DNA from: Moraxellaceae bacterium
GTDB lineage: Bacteria; Pseudomonadota; Gammaproteobacteria; Pseudomonadales; UBA3067
Assembly: GCA_002401525.1 (NCBI GenBank)
Contig: NVTH01000012.1
Location: 15,124-30,112, forward strand
Direction of reading: 5' to 3'
DNA length: 14,989 nt
This document shows, one piece after another, positions 8,320 to 14,989 of this stretch (within the stretch, counting starts at the first letter, position 1; each line of letters begins with the position of its first letter). Position numbers and translations under genes: made by a program. Under the pieces are notes generated by a model. It had not been told where the DNA came from, did not search any database, and worked only from the letters and a program-made list of their open reading frames with translations.

Positions 8320-8327
8320 CCATATCA

Positions 8328-9476
8328 ATGGATATATCGCTTAATAAAGAAGAACTAGCATTTGAAAAGGAAGTCGAAGACTTTCTTGCCGAGCATTTGC
8401 CCAGAGGGCATGAAATGTGGACCAAACGAGCCGAATGGTTCGCAGCCCTAAAAGAAAAGGGTTGGGACGTGATCAACTGGCCCAAAGAATTTGGTGGCCC
8501 TGATTGGTCCCCCACTCAGCACTACATCTGGGATAAAGTGTCTTGCAAAGAAGTACTGCCCCCAGTCATGCCTTTCGGACAAGTCATGCTTGCGCCTGTA
8601 TTAATGAAATACGGCAACAAAGAGCAACACGAGCGTTTCTTACCTGACATCCGTGACAACAAATCCATGTGGTGCCAAGGCTATTCAGAGCCCGGCGCTG
8701 GATCCGATTTAGCGTCCCTCAAGTGTAAAGCCGATCTCACCGAAGATGGCAAACACTACATCATCAACGGCACCAAAATATGGACCACCATGGGCCACGT
8801 TGCCAACTGGATTTTCTGCTTAACGCGTACTTCCAGTGATGGACCTAAGCAAGAAGGCATCACCTTCTTACTGTTTGACATGAAAAGCCCTGGCGTTGAA
8901 GTGAAGCCAATTTTCACTCTAGGCGGCAGCCATCACGTCAACCAAGTATTTTTCACTGACGTGAAAGTCCCTGTAGAAAACCGCATTGGTGAAGAAGGCA
9001 AAGGCTGGACTTACGCGAAAGGTCTTTTACAACACGAACGTAAAGGCATCGCCGGAATTTCTCGTTGTGTGTACGCACTCGATAAACTCAAAGAAAAAGC
9101 CCAACGCGTTCCCGTTGGCGACAGCACTCTCATCCAAGATCAAGGCTTCAAAAAGAAAATTGCAGTGGCGGAAATTGAACTTCTGGCGCTGGAATTCACT
9201 GAATTGCGCAGCTTGGCCGACATGGTCAACAGTGGTTCGCCCGGCAGCCAATCTTCAATTTTGAAATTGAAAGGCACCGAAATGCAGCAAACCATTCAAG
9301 AGTTGACTCTTGAAGCAGGCGGCATTTACGCCACACCATGGGGTAATAAGAAGTTTGGACCCAAGTTCTCTAAGGGCGGCATGGAAGGGTACCTCAACGG
9401 TCGGCCAGCCACCATTTACGGCGGATGTAGCGAAGTTCAAAAAGACGTCATCGCTAAACGCGTATTGGGCTTATAA
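8328..9476 (+). CDS. Acyl-CoA dehydrogenase, catalytic (large) subunit of a heteromeric pair
   Basis: A 382-residue FAD-dependent acyl-CoA dehydrogenase, usual length for the family, forming an alpha,beta double bond in an acyl-CoA. The N-terminal helical domain is followed by the middle beta-domain with CQGYSEPGAGSD (116-127) and the KIWTTMGHVANW segment (150-161), which hold FAD and substrate. At the canonical catalytic-Glu position the protein has IYGG (363-366) and no Glu, but Glu237 in LLQHERKGIAG sits where isovaleryl- and long-chain acyl-CoA dehydrogenases carry their base, so it is probably active. The R-x-QFG-(x)n-FQ segment that binds the neighbouring FAD is missing here and is present in the next gene. 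Overall it resembles PimC-like/pimeloyl-CoA or steroid side-chain FadE subunits. The substrate is unknown: a dicarboxylic, branched or sterol-type acyl-CoA are all possible. It forms a likely operon with the next gene, 44 bases downstream. Confidence 0.9.
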   Translation: MDISLNKEELAFEKEVEDFLAEHLPRGHEMWTKRAEWFAALKEKGWDVINWPKEFGGPDWSPTQHYIWDKVSCKEVLPPVMPFGQVMLAPVLMKYGNKEQHERFLPDIRDNKSMWCQGYSEPGAGSDLASLKCKADLTEDGKHYIINGTKIWTTMGHVANWIFCLTRTSSDGPKQEGITFLLFDMKSPGVEVKPIFTLGGSHHVNQVFFTDVKVPVENRIGEEGKGWTYAKGLLQHERKGIAGISRCVYALDKLKEKAQRVPVGDSTLIQDQGFKKKIAVAEIELLALEFTELRSLADMVNSGSPGSQSSILKLKGTEMQQTIQELTLEAGGIYATPWGNKKFGPKFSKGGMEGYLNGRPATIYGGCSEVQKDVIAKRVLGL

Positions 9477-9520
9477 GCACTTTCGTATTCGAGAATTGAG
9501 AATATAGACAGGACAAAACG

Positions 9521-10696
9521 ATGGACTTTAATTTAACAGAAGAACAATCGCTGCTTAAAGACAGCGTTGAAAAATTCATTGGCGACAACTACGACCTGAA
9601 TGATCGTCGTAAATTGGCTCAATCCACCCTTGGCTATTCAGAAGATTTCTGGAAACAGTATGCCGATCTGGGTTGGTTGGGATTGCCTTTCTCAGAAAGT
9701 GAAGGCGGCTTCGGCGGTGACTTAATTGACACCATGATAATGATGGAAGAATTAGGCAAAGGTCTTATTCTTGAGCCTTATTATGCGTCAGTCATTCTTG
9801 CCGGTGCAGCGCTTCGAAATGGCGGCACTGCAGAACAAAAAGATAAGTTAATTGGCGGCATCGTTTCCGGTGACATCAAAGCCACAGTGGCTTATTCCGA
9901 AGAGCAGGCGCGATTTAATTTAAATGACGTCGCAACTACGGCAGAAAAATCTGGCGACGGTTACGTCATTAGTGGCACCAAATCAGTAGTAGCGAACGCT
10001 GAAACAGCTGACTTCATCATCGTTGCGGCGCGTACCAGCGGCGAGCGTGCTGACGCAAAAGGCATTACTCTTTTCGTAGTCGATGCTAAAAGCGAAGGCG
10101 TAAGCCTTGCGAATTACCCCACTGTTGATGCGCTTCGCGCTTCAGAAGTGACTTTCGCAAACGTTAAAGTGTCCGCCAGCGATATTATGGGCGAACTGGA
10201 TAACGGCCTAGGCTTGCTCGAAGAAATTCGCGACGAAGCCATTCTTGCACTCTGTGCAGAAGCGGTAGGCGGCATGGATCTGCTTTATAAAGACACCGTC
10301 GATTATTGCAAGCAAAGAGAGCAATTTGGCCATGCATTGAGTGACTTTCAGACCTTGAAGCATCGCTTCTCTGAAATGTTCATCGAAGCTGAGCAATGCC
10401 GTTCACTGCTTTACAGAGCCACTCTAGAGAAAAACAACGGCTCCGCTGACTCCAGAAAACTAATCCACGCGCTGAAATACAAAGTAGGCAAAGCGGGTCG
10501 TTTTATTGGTCAAGGCGCAGTCCAAAGCCACGGCGGAATGGGTGTCACCGAAGAATTACGAATCGGTCACTACTTCATTCGTCTAGCGGTGATTGATTCC
10601 ATGTTTGGTAATTTCGATTACCATTTGGATCAGTACACTGAGCTAATGACAATCCCTGATGACAAAGGTGAAGAAGACTCCATGCCATTCATGTAA
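9521..10696 (+). CDS. Acyl-CoA dehydrogenase, second (small-type) subunit of a heteromeric pair
   Basis: A 391-residue acyl-CoA dehydrogenase family protein resembling PimD-like small subunits. It carries QREQFGHALSDFQ (265-277), the Arg-FG-Gln segment that contacts FAD across the subunit interface, and QSHGGMGVTEE (335-345). It has lost features found in the first gene: the EPxAGSD motif reads EEQARFN (127-133), the helix position of the alternative Glu is non-acidic (in the segment EAILALCAEAVGG), and the C-terminal YEG motif reads MFGNFDYH (361-368). By comparison with known paired enzymes, it probably supplies half of the FAD site to a heterotetramer and has no catalytic base of its own. 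The start ATG follows a weak ACAGGA ribosome site about 9 bases upstream. The gene is followed by a strong terminator, closing a two-gene unit. Confidence 0.9.
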   Translation: MDFNLTEEQSLLKDSVEKFIGDNYDLNDRRKLAQSTLGYSEDFWKQYADLGWLGLPFSESEGGFGGDLIDTMIMMEELGKGLILEPYYASVILAGAALRNGGTAEQKDKLIGGIVSGDIKATVAYSEEQARFNLNDVATTAEKSGDGYVISGTKSVVANAETADFIIVAARTSGERADAKGITLFVVDAKSEGVSLANYPTVDALRASEVTFANVKVSASDIMGELDNGLGLLEEIRDEAILALCAEAVGGMDLLYKDTVDYCKQREQFGHALSDFQTLKHRFSEMFIEAEQCRSLLYRATLEKNNGSADSRKLIHALKYKVGKAGRFIGQGAVQSHGGMGVTEELRIGHYFIRLAVIDSMFGNFDYHLDQYTELMTIPDDKGEEDSMPFM

Positions 10697-10724
10697 GTCG
10701 ACCGCTTTAGTTTAAATGGAAGTC

Positions 10725-10757
10725 AAAAAAGCCGGCCCTTGGGTCGGCTTTTTTTTG
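10725..10757 (+). terminator. Rho-independent terminator of the dehydrogenase operon
   Basis: GCCGGCC (10731-10737) pairs with GGTCGGC (10742-10748), including one G-T pair, around a CTTG loop. It is followed by a run of T to 10756 and preceded by six A, 28 bases after the stop codon. Confidence 0.92.
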
Positions 10758-10785
10758 CTTGTGCTGTTTCCTCTTGCTTGTGCTG
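10755..10785. repeat. 12-bp direct repeat after the terminator
   Basis: TTGCTTGTGCTG occurs at 10755-10766 and again at 10774-10785, offset by 19 bases, overlapping the T tract of the terminator. Short local duplication; no function visible. Confidence 0.6.
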
Positions 10786-10892
10786 GCCAAATTGTGTACT
10801 TTCCGCGCTACTGAGATGAGTCCTTTAGTCAACGCCTAACAACTTCCCCAAGCAAAACCCACATTTGCGGTTTTCAGCCAAGGAATTTAAAA

Positions 10893-11005
10893 AGAGCGAA
10901 TTAAAGGTTAAATGGGAAGTCTGGTAATTTTTCCTGAACAGGAAAACCATTCCAACGCTGCCCCCGCAACGGTATAGGCCCAGTCCTTAGCCCGGAACCA
11001 GCTCT
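10893..11005 (+). promoter_or_regulatory. Cobalamin riboswitch
   Basis: The conserved core is clear: GGGAAGTCTGGT (10914-10925), a TTTCCTG/CAGGAAA hairpin inside GGT...ACC pairing, GCTGCCCCCGCAACGGTATA (10957-10976), and an AGCCCGGAACCAGCTC end. AGAGC (10893-10897) can pair with GCTCT (11001-11005) as the closing P1 helix. Known function of the class: cobalamin binding lowers expression of downstream uptake genes. It lies 184 bases before btuB. In the leader, GGAGGG (11027-11032) could pair with CCCTCC (11088-11093), followed by a T-rich stretch, as a possible expression platform. A candidate promoter (TTGCGG 10865-10870, TAAAAA 10888-10893) is weak. Confidence 0.93.
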
Positions 11006-11189
11006 CACAGTGTAGACAGATGTAGCGGAGGGCTATATCGAGGTCGAAGCCAAGATCAGGTTTTGTCTTGCCTTGCACCTCCATTCCCCCTCCCTCAATA
11101 TATTTTTCTTTCGCGACGTACACTGGCCGCTAATGCTCAAACCAGCACTGGCCCCTTTGTTCTGTATTCGCATCGATTGGGGTTTAACC

Positions 11190-13019
11190 ATGAAATCATT
11201 TCATTCCATACCAGCACTGATGCTGGGTCTTAGTGCTGCTTTGCCAGCCAATGCCAACACTGGCGACAGCAACGAAAATGACGCAGCCAATAATACGGTA
11301 GTCATCACTGCCACACGCACAGAACAAAGTCTTGATTCGACGTTAGCGGCAACCACCGTGATTACTCGCGAAGACATTGAACGTTATCAAGCACGGGATT
11401 TGCCTGAATTATTAAATCGGGTTGTTGGATTAACCATTACCAGCAATGGCGCGAAAGGCAGTGCGGCAAGCATATTCACACGAGGCACAAACTCTAACCA
11501 CACGCTTATTATTGTGGATGGACAACGAATTAACAGCGCGACTTTAGGGTCCACTGCATTTCAATTTATTAACCCTGATCAAATAGAGCGCATTGAAATT
11601 GTACGCGGCGCCCGTGCATCCCTCTACGGCTCCGACGCCATCGGCGGCGTTATTCAAATTTTCACCAAACAAGGCAGCCAAAAAGCGAAAGGCCTAGTCA
11701 AAGTCGCAACCGGCACAAACAACACCCAAGAAATCCAATTGGGCGCCCAAGGTGGATTTGAAAAAACCCAATTTAATTTAAACCATAGCTACATCTACAG
11801 CGGCGGCTTTGATTCAACAGTAAGCAAAGATCCTCTTTCTGAAGATGACGATGCGTATATCAATAAATCACTTAATACTAATATTACACATCAGCTTAAT
11901 GATCGCGTTTCGGTATCTGCTTCATACCTTCAAAATAGAGGTGAGAATGAGTTTGATCGATCTTCACAAGGAGCCTTTGGCAGCTTTGAAATTGAAACAA
12001 TTCAACTTTCTACTGATATAGAAGTTAATGAGTATCTTGGATTAACCGCCAAAATCGGTAAAGCCACAGACTTGTCAACTGATCAAAATGAAGAGCCAGA
12101 CAGCACAACAGACACATTTGAAACGAATCGTACATCAGCGGCTCTGCAAGCCGAGATCGCTTTTACGGACCAACAAACAATCGTAGTTGCTCACGATTAT
12201 TTCGATGATAAAGTGGTTGATTCAACCATGAGCAACCGAAAAACTGAATCGGATATACTTCAATATATCGCTGATTTTGAATACGTGAGTGTTGCCACAT
12301 CAATACGTCAGGATCGCATTGAACACATTGGCACAGAAGTAACTGAAAGTATTGATTTCGGGTTTCATGTTACACCTTCACTTCTGGCATCGATCTCTTG
12401 GGGAAGTGCCTTCCGTGCCCCTACAGTGAGCGATTTATCTGCCAATCCCGACGTCGACCCAGAAAGCTCGATTAACAGAGAGTTTGGACTGAAAGGAACG
12501 GGACTCAAAGGTCAGGACCATCAATTCAAATGGCAGGTCAGCGCTTTCCAAAATCGTATCAACCAATTAATTGCATGGTCTCCCGATGCGGCAGGGACCT
12601 GGAAGCCTGGCAACATCGATAAAGCAGAAATAAAAGGTGTTGAGTTATCCTTCTCCACTATCTTGTTCGATTGGCAACTAAGCAGCAACGCAACTTATAT
12701 CGATGCAGAAGATGCAACCACCCACACACAATTACTTCGCAGACCCAAGCAAACCCTGAACGTAGACTTAGACCGTCGCTGGCAAAAGGTGAGCTTTGGA
12801 ACAAGCTTACACGCAAGCAACGAACGATTTGATTTTGGAGATGTCGAAATAGCAGGTTTCGGAACAGTGGATCTAAGGACCGCTTACCACTGCAACGACG
12901 AACTGAAATTTCAGTTCAGTGTCACCAACCTATTTGATCAAGACTATCAATTAGTAAACACCTACAACACCGAAGGTGTAGGCGCTATGCTCGCTGTGGT
13001 TTATCAGCCCGTGCTATAA
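11190..13019 (+). CDS. btuB: TonB-dependent vitamin B12 receptor BtuB
   Basis: A 609-residue outer-membrane TonB-dependent receptor, close to the 614 residues of E. coli BtuB. The signal peptide MKSFHSIPALMLGLSAALPA precedes the TonB box TVVITATR (36-43). The plug follows, with SIFTRGTNSNHTLIIVDGQR (94-113), IERIEIVRG and SLYGSDAIGGV (144-154), all matching BtuB. A loop rich in Asp (214-221, KDPLSEDDDAY context) sits where BtuB has its calcium-binding loops. Near the C-terminus are LLRRPKQTLN and NLFDQDYQ, again BtuB-like. The last residue is Leu, not the common terminal aromatic. The frame is open upstream to a TTG at 11073, but the ATG at 11190 gives the signal peptide and has GGGG seven bases upstream. 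It imports cobalamin using TonB energy, and the riboswitch upstream strongly supports the call. Confidence 0.93.
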   Translation: MKSFHSIPALMLGLSAALPANANTGDSNENDAANNTVVITATRTEQSLDSTLAATTVITREDIERYQARDLPELLNRVVGLTITSNGAKGSAASIFTRGTNSNHTLIIVDGQRINSATLGSTAFQFINPDQIERIEIVRGARASLYGSDAIGGVIQIFTKQGSQKAKGLVKVATGTNNTQEIQLGAQGGFEKTQFNLNHSYIYSGGFDSTVSKDPLSEDDDAYINKSLNTNITHQLNDRVSVSASYLQNRGENEFDRSSQGAFGSFEIETIQLSTDIEVNEYLGLTAKIGKATDLSTDQNEEPDSTTDTFETNRTSAALQAEIAFTDQQTIVVAHDYFDDKVVDSTMSNRKTESDILQYIADFEYVSVATSIRQDRIEHIGTEVTESIDFGFHVTPSLLASISWGSAFRAPTVSDLSANPDVDPESSINREFGLKGTGLKGQDHQFKWQVSAFQNRINQLIAWSPDAAGTWKPGNIDKAEIKGVELSFSTILFDWQLSSNATYIDAEDATTHTQLLRRPKQTLNVDLDRRWQKVSFGTSLHASNERFDFGDVEIAGFGTVDLRTAYHCNDELKFQFSVTNLFDQDYQLVNTYNTEGVGAMLAVVYQPVL

Positions 13020-13052
13020 ATCTAAGTAAGTAAATAAGTAAAATAGCAATCC

Positions 13053-13082
13053 CCCCCTGGATCGATTCGATTCAGGGGGCAT
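13053..13082 (+). terminator. Hairpin between btuB and btuF, weak or partial terminator
   Basis: CCCCCTG (13053-13059) pairs with CAGGGGG (13073-13079), and GATCG/CGATT extends the stem inward with one G-T pair, giving 12 bp around an ATT loop. No good T tract follows (CATTTAAAAC), so it may be a partial terminator, or protect the btuB message end while the operon continues. Confidence 0.5.
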
Positions 13083-13135
13083 TTAAAACAGCAATTCTTT
13101 TAATAAAAAACCAAGCCTATTGTTGTTCACTGTTT

Positions 13136-14203
13136 ATGTCCAAAATCAGCGTCTTTCTACTTCTAATCGGCAGCGTTCTTTTGATAGCGCTGATCTACTC
13201 GATTACCCAAGCCCCGCTGCAATCACGCTTGCTTACCAACCATCAACTGCTCACCACTCACGTTGAAGGAAAACAGTTTCCAAAAACATTAATCGACCCC
13301 ATCGGCCAAAGTCATCAACTCCTAACGCCCCCCCTAAAGATAGTCTCCACGGTGCTCGCAGTGGATGAAATACTTTCCGAACTTATCCCTGTTAATCGAC
13401 TCACGGGCGTTACTTTCTTAGTCGATGAGCCTGGCATCTCTAACGTAGTGGGGCACTACCCTAAGACCATTCGGCGGGTACACGCAGAAGTAGAAACCTT
13501 ATTATCCCTGCAACCGGATTTAGTGATTGTGGCCAATTACACCGACGCCACCACGGTTCGATTACTACTCGCCGCCCATATACCAGTGCTACGATTAAGC
13601 AGCCATAATTCTTTTGAAGGAATACAACAGAATATTCTGTTACTAGGGGAAGTATTGGGGACTCCAATAAAAGCGCAGCAATTGGTCAATCAACTGCAAG
13701 ATCAGCTCACCCGCATTAAAACCCGCACCCAAAACGCGCCTTCTCCTCGCATCGTATACTATGGCCCTAACGGTGCCAGCACCGGCAGTGACACGTTAAT
13801 GGATGCAAGCATCGCCCTAATCGGCGCACAAAACGTACTCAATGAAGTCAACATCCAGGGGCATACCAACGTCAGCGCCGAATTAGTGATTGGCTTACAA
13901 CCCGACGTCATCATCGTCAGTGCCTCCTTCGGCGAAGACCCACAACATTGGAAAATCCAACTCATCAATGATCCAAAATGGCGCGACGTGCCAGCGATTA
14001 AAAATAACCGTGTTTACAGTGTGCCAGGGGCATGGCTGACGTCAGTTTCTCAATACCGCATCACCGGGGTCGAACAACTGGCGGCCCTGGTTCATCCAAC
14101 ACTATTTTCCGTCAACGCTGCGATAAACAATGCGATAAACAATGAGGCACACAGCTTAACAAACCCTGCATTACAGGAGACGTCACTTGTCGAAGACCGC
14201 TAA
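13136..14203 (+). CDS. btuF: Periplasmic cobalamin-binding protein of an ABC transporter, BtuF-like
   Basis: A 355-residue TroA-fold binding protein (Peripla_BP_2 type). A hydrophobic N-terminal segment (5-22) is either a signal peptide or a membrane anchor; there is no lipobox Cys. Two lobes follow, with the usual signatures VETLLSLQPDLVIVAN (119-134) and VSAELVIGLQPDVIIVSASF (246-265); Glu120 and Glu249 occupy the positions of the conserved Glu pair that docks on the permease. It delivers substrate from the periplasm to the permease encoded next. B12 as ligand is inferred from btuB and the riboswitch; haem- or siderophore-binding relatives have the same fold. It is longer than E. coli BtuF (266 residues), with an N-terminal extension and a polar tail containing a duplicated AINN unit. 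No clear ribosome site precedes the ATG, so initiation may be weak. Confidence 0.82.
   Translation: MSKISVFLLLIGSVLLIALIYSITQAPLQSRLLTNHQLLTTHVEGKQFPKTLIDPIGQSHQLLTPPLKIVSTVLAVDEILSELIPVNRLTGVTFLVDEPGISNVVGHYPKTIRRVHAEVETLLSLQPDLVIVANYTDATTVRLLLAAHIPVLRLSSHNSFEGIQQNILLLGEVLGTPIKAQQLVNQLQDQLTRIKTRTQNAPSPRIVYYGPNGASTGSDTLMDASIALIGAQNVLNEVNIQGHTNVSAELVIGLQPDVIIVSASFGEDPQHWKIQLINDPKWRDVPAIKNNRVYSVPGAWLTSVSQYRITGVEQLAALVHPTLFSVNAAINNAINNEAHSLTNPALQETSLVEDR
14119..14142 (+). repeat. In-frame 12-bp tandem duplication
   Basis: TGCGATAAACAA occurs twice head to tail near the 3' end of the binding-protein gene and encodes the repeated AINN in its tail. It looks like a recent slippage product. Confidence 0.85.
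14175..14179 (+). promoter_or_regulatory. Ribosome binding site selecting a TTG start
   Basis: AGGAG lies inside the end of the binding-protein gene, seven bases before a TTG at 14187 that opens the permease frame. No ATG or GTG in the permease frame is as well placed; the first ATG (14232) falls inside the first membrane segment. Confidence 0.75.
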
Positions 14204-14989
14204 CACTCCCACGGTAACGCTTTGGGTTTCGATGCTTTCATTGCTACTGATGGCAATGCTAATCGGGCTTTGCACCGGCCCAGCCAACATTAGTTTAAAC
14301 AATGTCGCCGTCGCCCTATTTCCCCAGTGGGCGGGCTCTCTTTCCAGCGACTTTAAACCCTGGATGGAAACCATTGTCACCGAAGTCCGCTTGCCCCGAA
14401 TGATTATCGCTGCCTTAGTGGGCGGTACTTTGGCGCTGTGCGGTACTGTACTACAAGGCTTATTTCGCAATCCCTTGGCGTCTCCCAGTATTTTAGGGGT
14501 TTCCTCCGGCGCGTCCTTGGGTGCGGTGATTGCAATTTTTCTAGGCCTCACCGCGGTGTCGGCGTGGATACTGCCCTTGTTTGCTTTTTTTGGCGCAGGC
14601 ATCACCCTATTCATCGTCTACAGCATCGCCAATCATGGCGGTCATACCCAACCATCCACGCTATTGCTTGCAGGAGTGGCGATGAGTGCCTTTAATGTGG
14701 CCCTGAGTTCTTTTATTTTAGCCATGGCATTGCAACACTGGGATGTGGGAAAAACCATTGTTTATTGGTCATTAGGAGGCATTGAAGGACGCACCTGGAG
14801 CCACGTACAATTACTCGCGCCAGTGGCGTTACTGGGAGGTGCCCTACTGCTAGGCTATCACCGCGACCTAGACGCGCTTTTACTTGGCGAAATGCACGCC
14901 ACGTCGGTCGGCGTGGACATTGAAAAAACCCACCGCATGGTCCTGCTGCTGACCGCCTTACTCACAGGCGCCGCCGTCGCAGTAGCGGG
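14187..14989 (+). CDS. btuC: Cobalamin ABC transporter permease, BtuC-like (3'-truncated by window)
   Basis: The frame runs from the TTG at 14187 to the right edge without a stop (267 complete codons, about four fifths of a typical 330-residue FecCD permease). It starts MSKTANTPTVTLWVSMLSLL, with the first membrane helix at about residues 11-30. RLPRMIIAALVGGTLALCGT and VLQGLFRNPLASPSILGVSS are the family hallmark; several further hydrophobic helices follow. Known role: inner-membrane channel of the BtuCD-F type importer. The gene overlaps the binding-protein gene by 17 bases, which suggests translational coupling. An ATPase gene (btuD) would be expected just past the window. Because the haem and siderophore permeases belong to the same family, the B12 assignment rests on the riboswitch and btuB. 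Confidence 0.88.
   Translation, partial: MSKTANTPTVTLWVSMLSLLLMAMLIGLCTGPANISLNNVAVALFPQWAGSLSSDFKPWMETIVTEVRLPRMIIAALVGGTLALCGTVLQGLFRNPLASPSILGVSSGASLGAVIAIFLGLTAVSAWILPLFAFFGAGITLFIVYSIANHGGHTQPSTLLLAGVAMSAFNVALSSFILAMALQHWDVGKTIVYWSLGGIEGRTWSHVQLLAPVALLGGALLLGYHRDLDALLLGEMHATSVGVDIEKTHRMVLLLTALLTGAAVAVA

Larger units (their letters stand above)
7135..8327. other. 1.2-kb intergenic region between divergent genes, no recognised gene
   Basis: I see no convincing coding region here on either strand and no tRNA or rRNA. The left half is low in complexity, with many TAATC/CTAAT-like words. It contains a 13-bp imperfect tandem pair (7269-7295), a hexamer TCAAAC repeated three times (7382-7399) and a hairpin with an A9 loop (7469-7501). 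The right end contains the operator-like repeats at 8166-8243 and 8277-8292. Promoters for the carboxylase (minus) and the dehydrogenases (plus) should lie here, but no -35/-10 pair is good enough to call. The length is large for a divergent promoter region, so an unannotated small RNA or a decayed gene is possible. Confidence 0.6.

Noticed and set aside
7135..8327. CRISPR array or insertion sequence in the long gap
   Set aside because: The repeats are too short and few, without regular spacers, and there are no transposase remnants or long terminal inverted repeats.
9414..9425. First dehydrogenase as a dead enzyme because YEG reads YGG
   Set aside because: Glu237 occupies the alternative catalytic position used by isovaleryl- and long-chain acyl-CoA dehydrogenases.
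11073..11189. 39-codon N-terminal extension of BtuB from a TTG
   Set aside because: It lies in the riboswitch leader, and the ATG at 11190 gives a typical signal peptide and the expected length.
14183..14614. 143-codon open frame on the minus strand
   Set aside because: It is opposite the permease gene, which has strong family motifs; the antisense frame has none.

Overview
The window looks like a chromosomal segment of a gammaproteobacterium, plausibly a marine or lipid-using one. The evidence is protein similarity by eye: a BtuB-type receptor under a cobalamin riboswitch, a paired acyl-CoA dehydrogenase, E. coli-like carboxylase domains, and a large kinase/AAA/GAF/histidine-kinase sensor. 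Base composition is moderate with AT-rich intergenic DNA. No rRNA, tRNA, transposon, phage gene or CRISPR array was seen. The genus cannot be fixed from the sequence.

Layout. (1) 1-2400, plus strand: the 3' part of a very large hybrid sensor. The reading frame is open from base 1. It has a GAF domain, a HisKA domain with its His, an ATPase domain that lacks the ATP-binding G-boxes, a receiver-like domain without phospho-acceptor, and an intact receiver. (2) 2466-2505: a 12-bp perfect hairpin flanked by A and T tracts, a bidirectional terminator between convergent genes. (3) 2536-7134, minus strand: a single 1532-residue chain with all acetyl-CoA carboxylase activities in the order CT-alpha, ~400-residue middle region, CT-beta, biotin carboxylase, BCCP. 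(4) 7135-8327: a 1.2-kb region without a recognisable gene between divergent genes, with simple repeats, a hairpin with an A9 loop, and operator-like repeats near its right end. (5) 8328-10696, plus strand: two adjacent acyl-CoA dehydrogenase genes whose active-site and FAD motifs are complementary, as in heteromeric PimC/PimD-like or steroid side-chain enzymes, followed by a good terminator. (6) 10893-11005: a cobalamin riboswitch, then btuB, a btuF-like binding protein and a btuC-like permease cut by the right edge.

How the genes work together. The last three genes form a vitamin B12 uptake unit: outer-membrane receptor, periplasmic binding protein and inner-membrane permease, under B12-responsive RNA control. 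The carboxylase and the dehydrogenase pair are divergently placed acyl-CoA enzymes and may share regulation from the 1.2-kb gap; that link is inference. The sensor at the left edge has no visible functional tie to the rest.

The most unusual items are the domain order and large middle region of the one-chain carboxylase, the sensor whose histidine-kinase ATPase domain and first receiver look dead, and the repeated AAATTCTTAT element upstream of the dehydrogenase pair.
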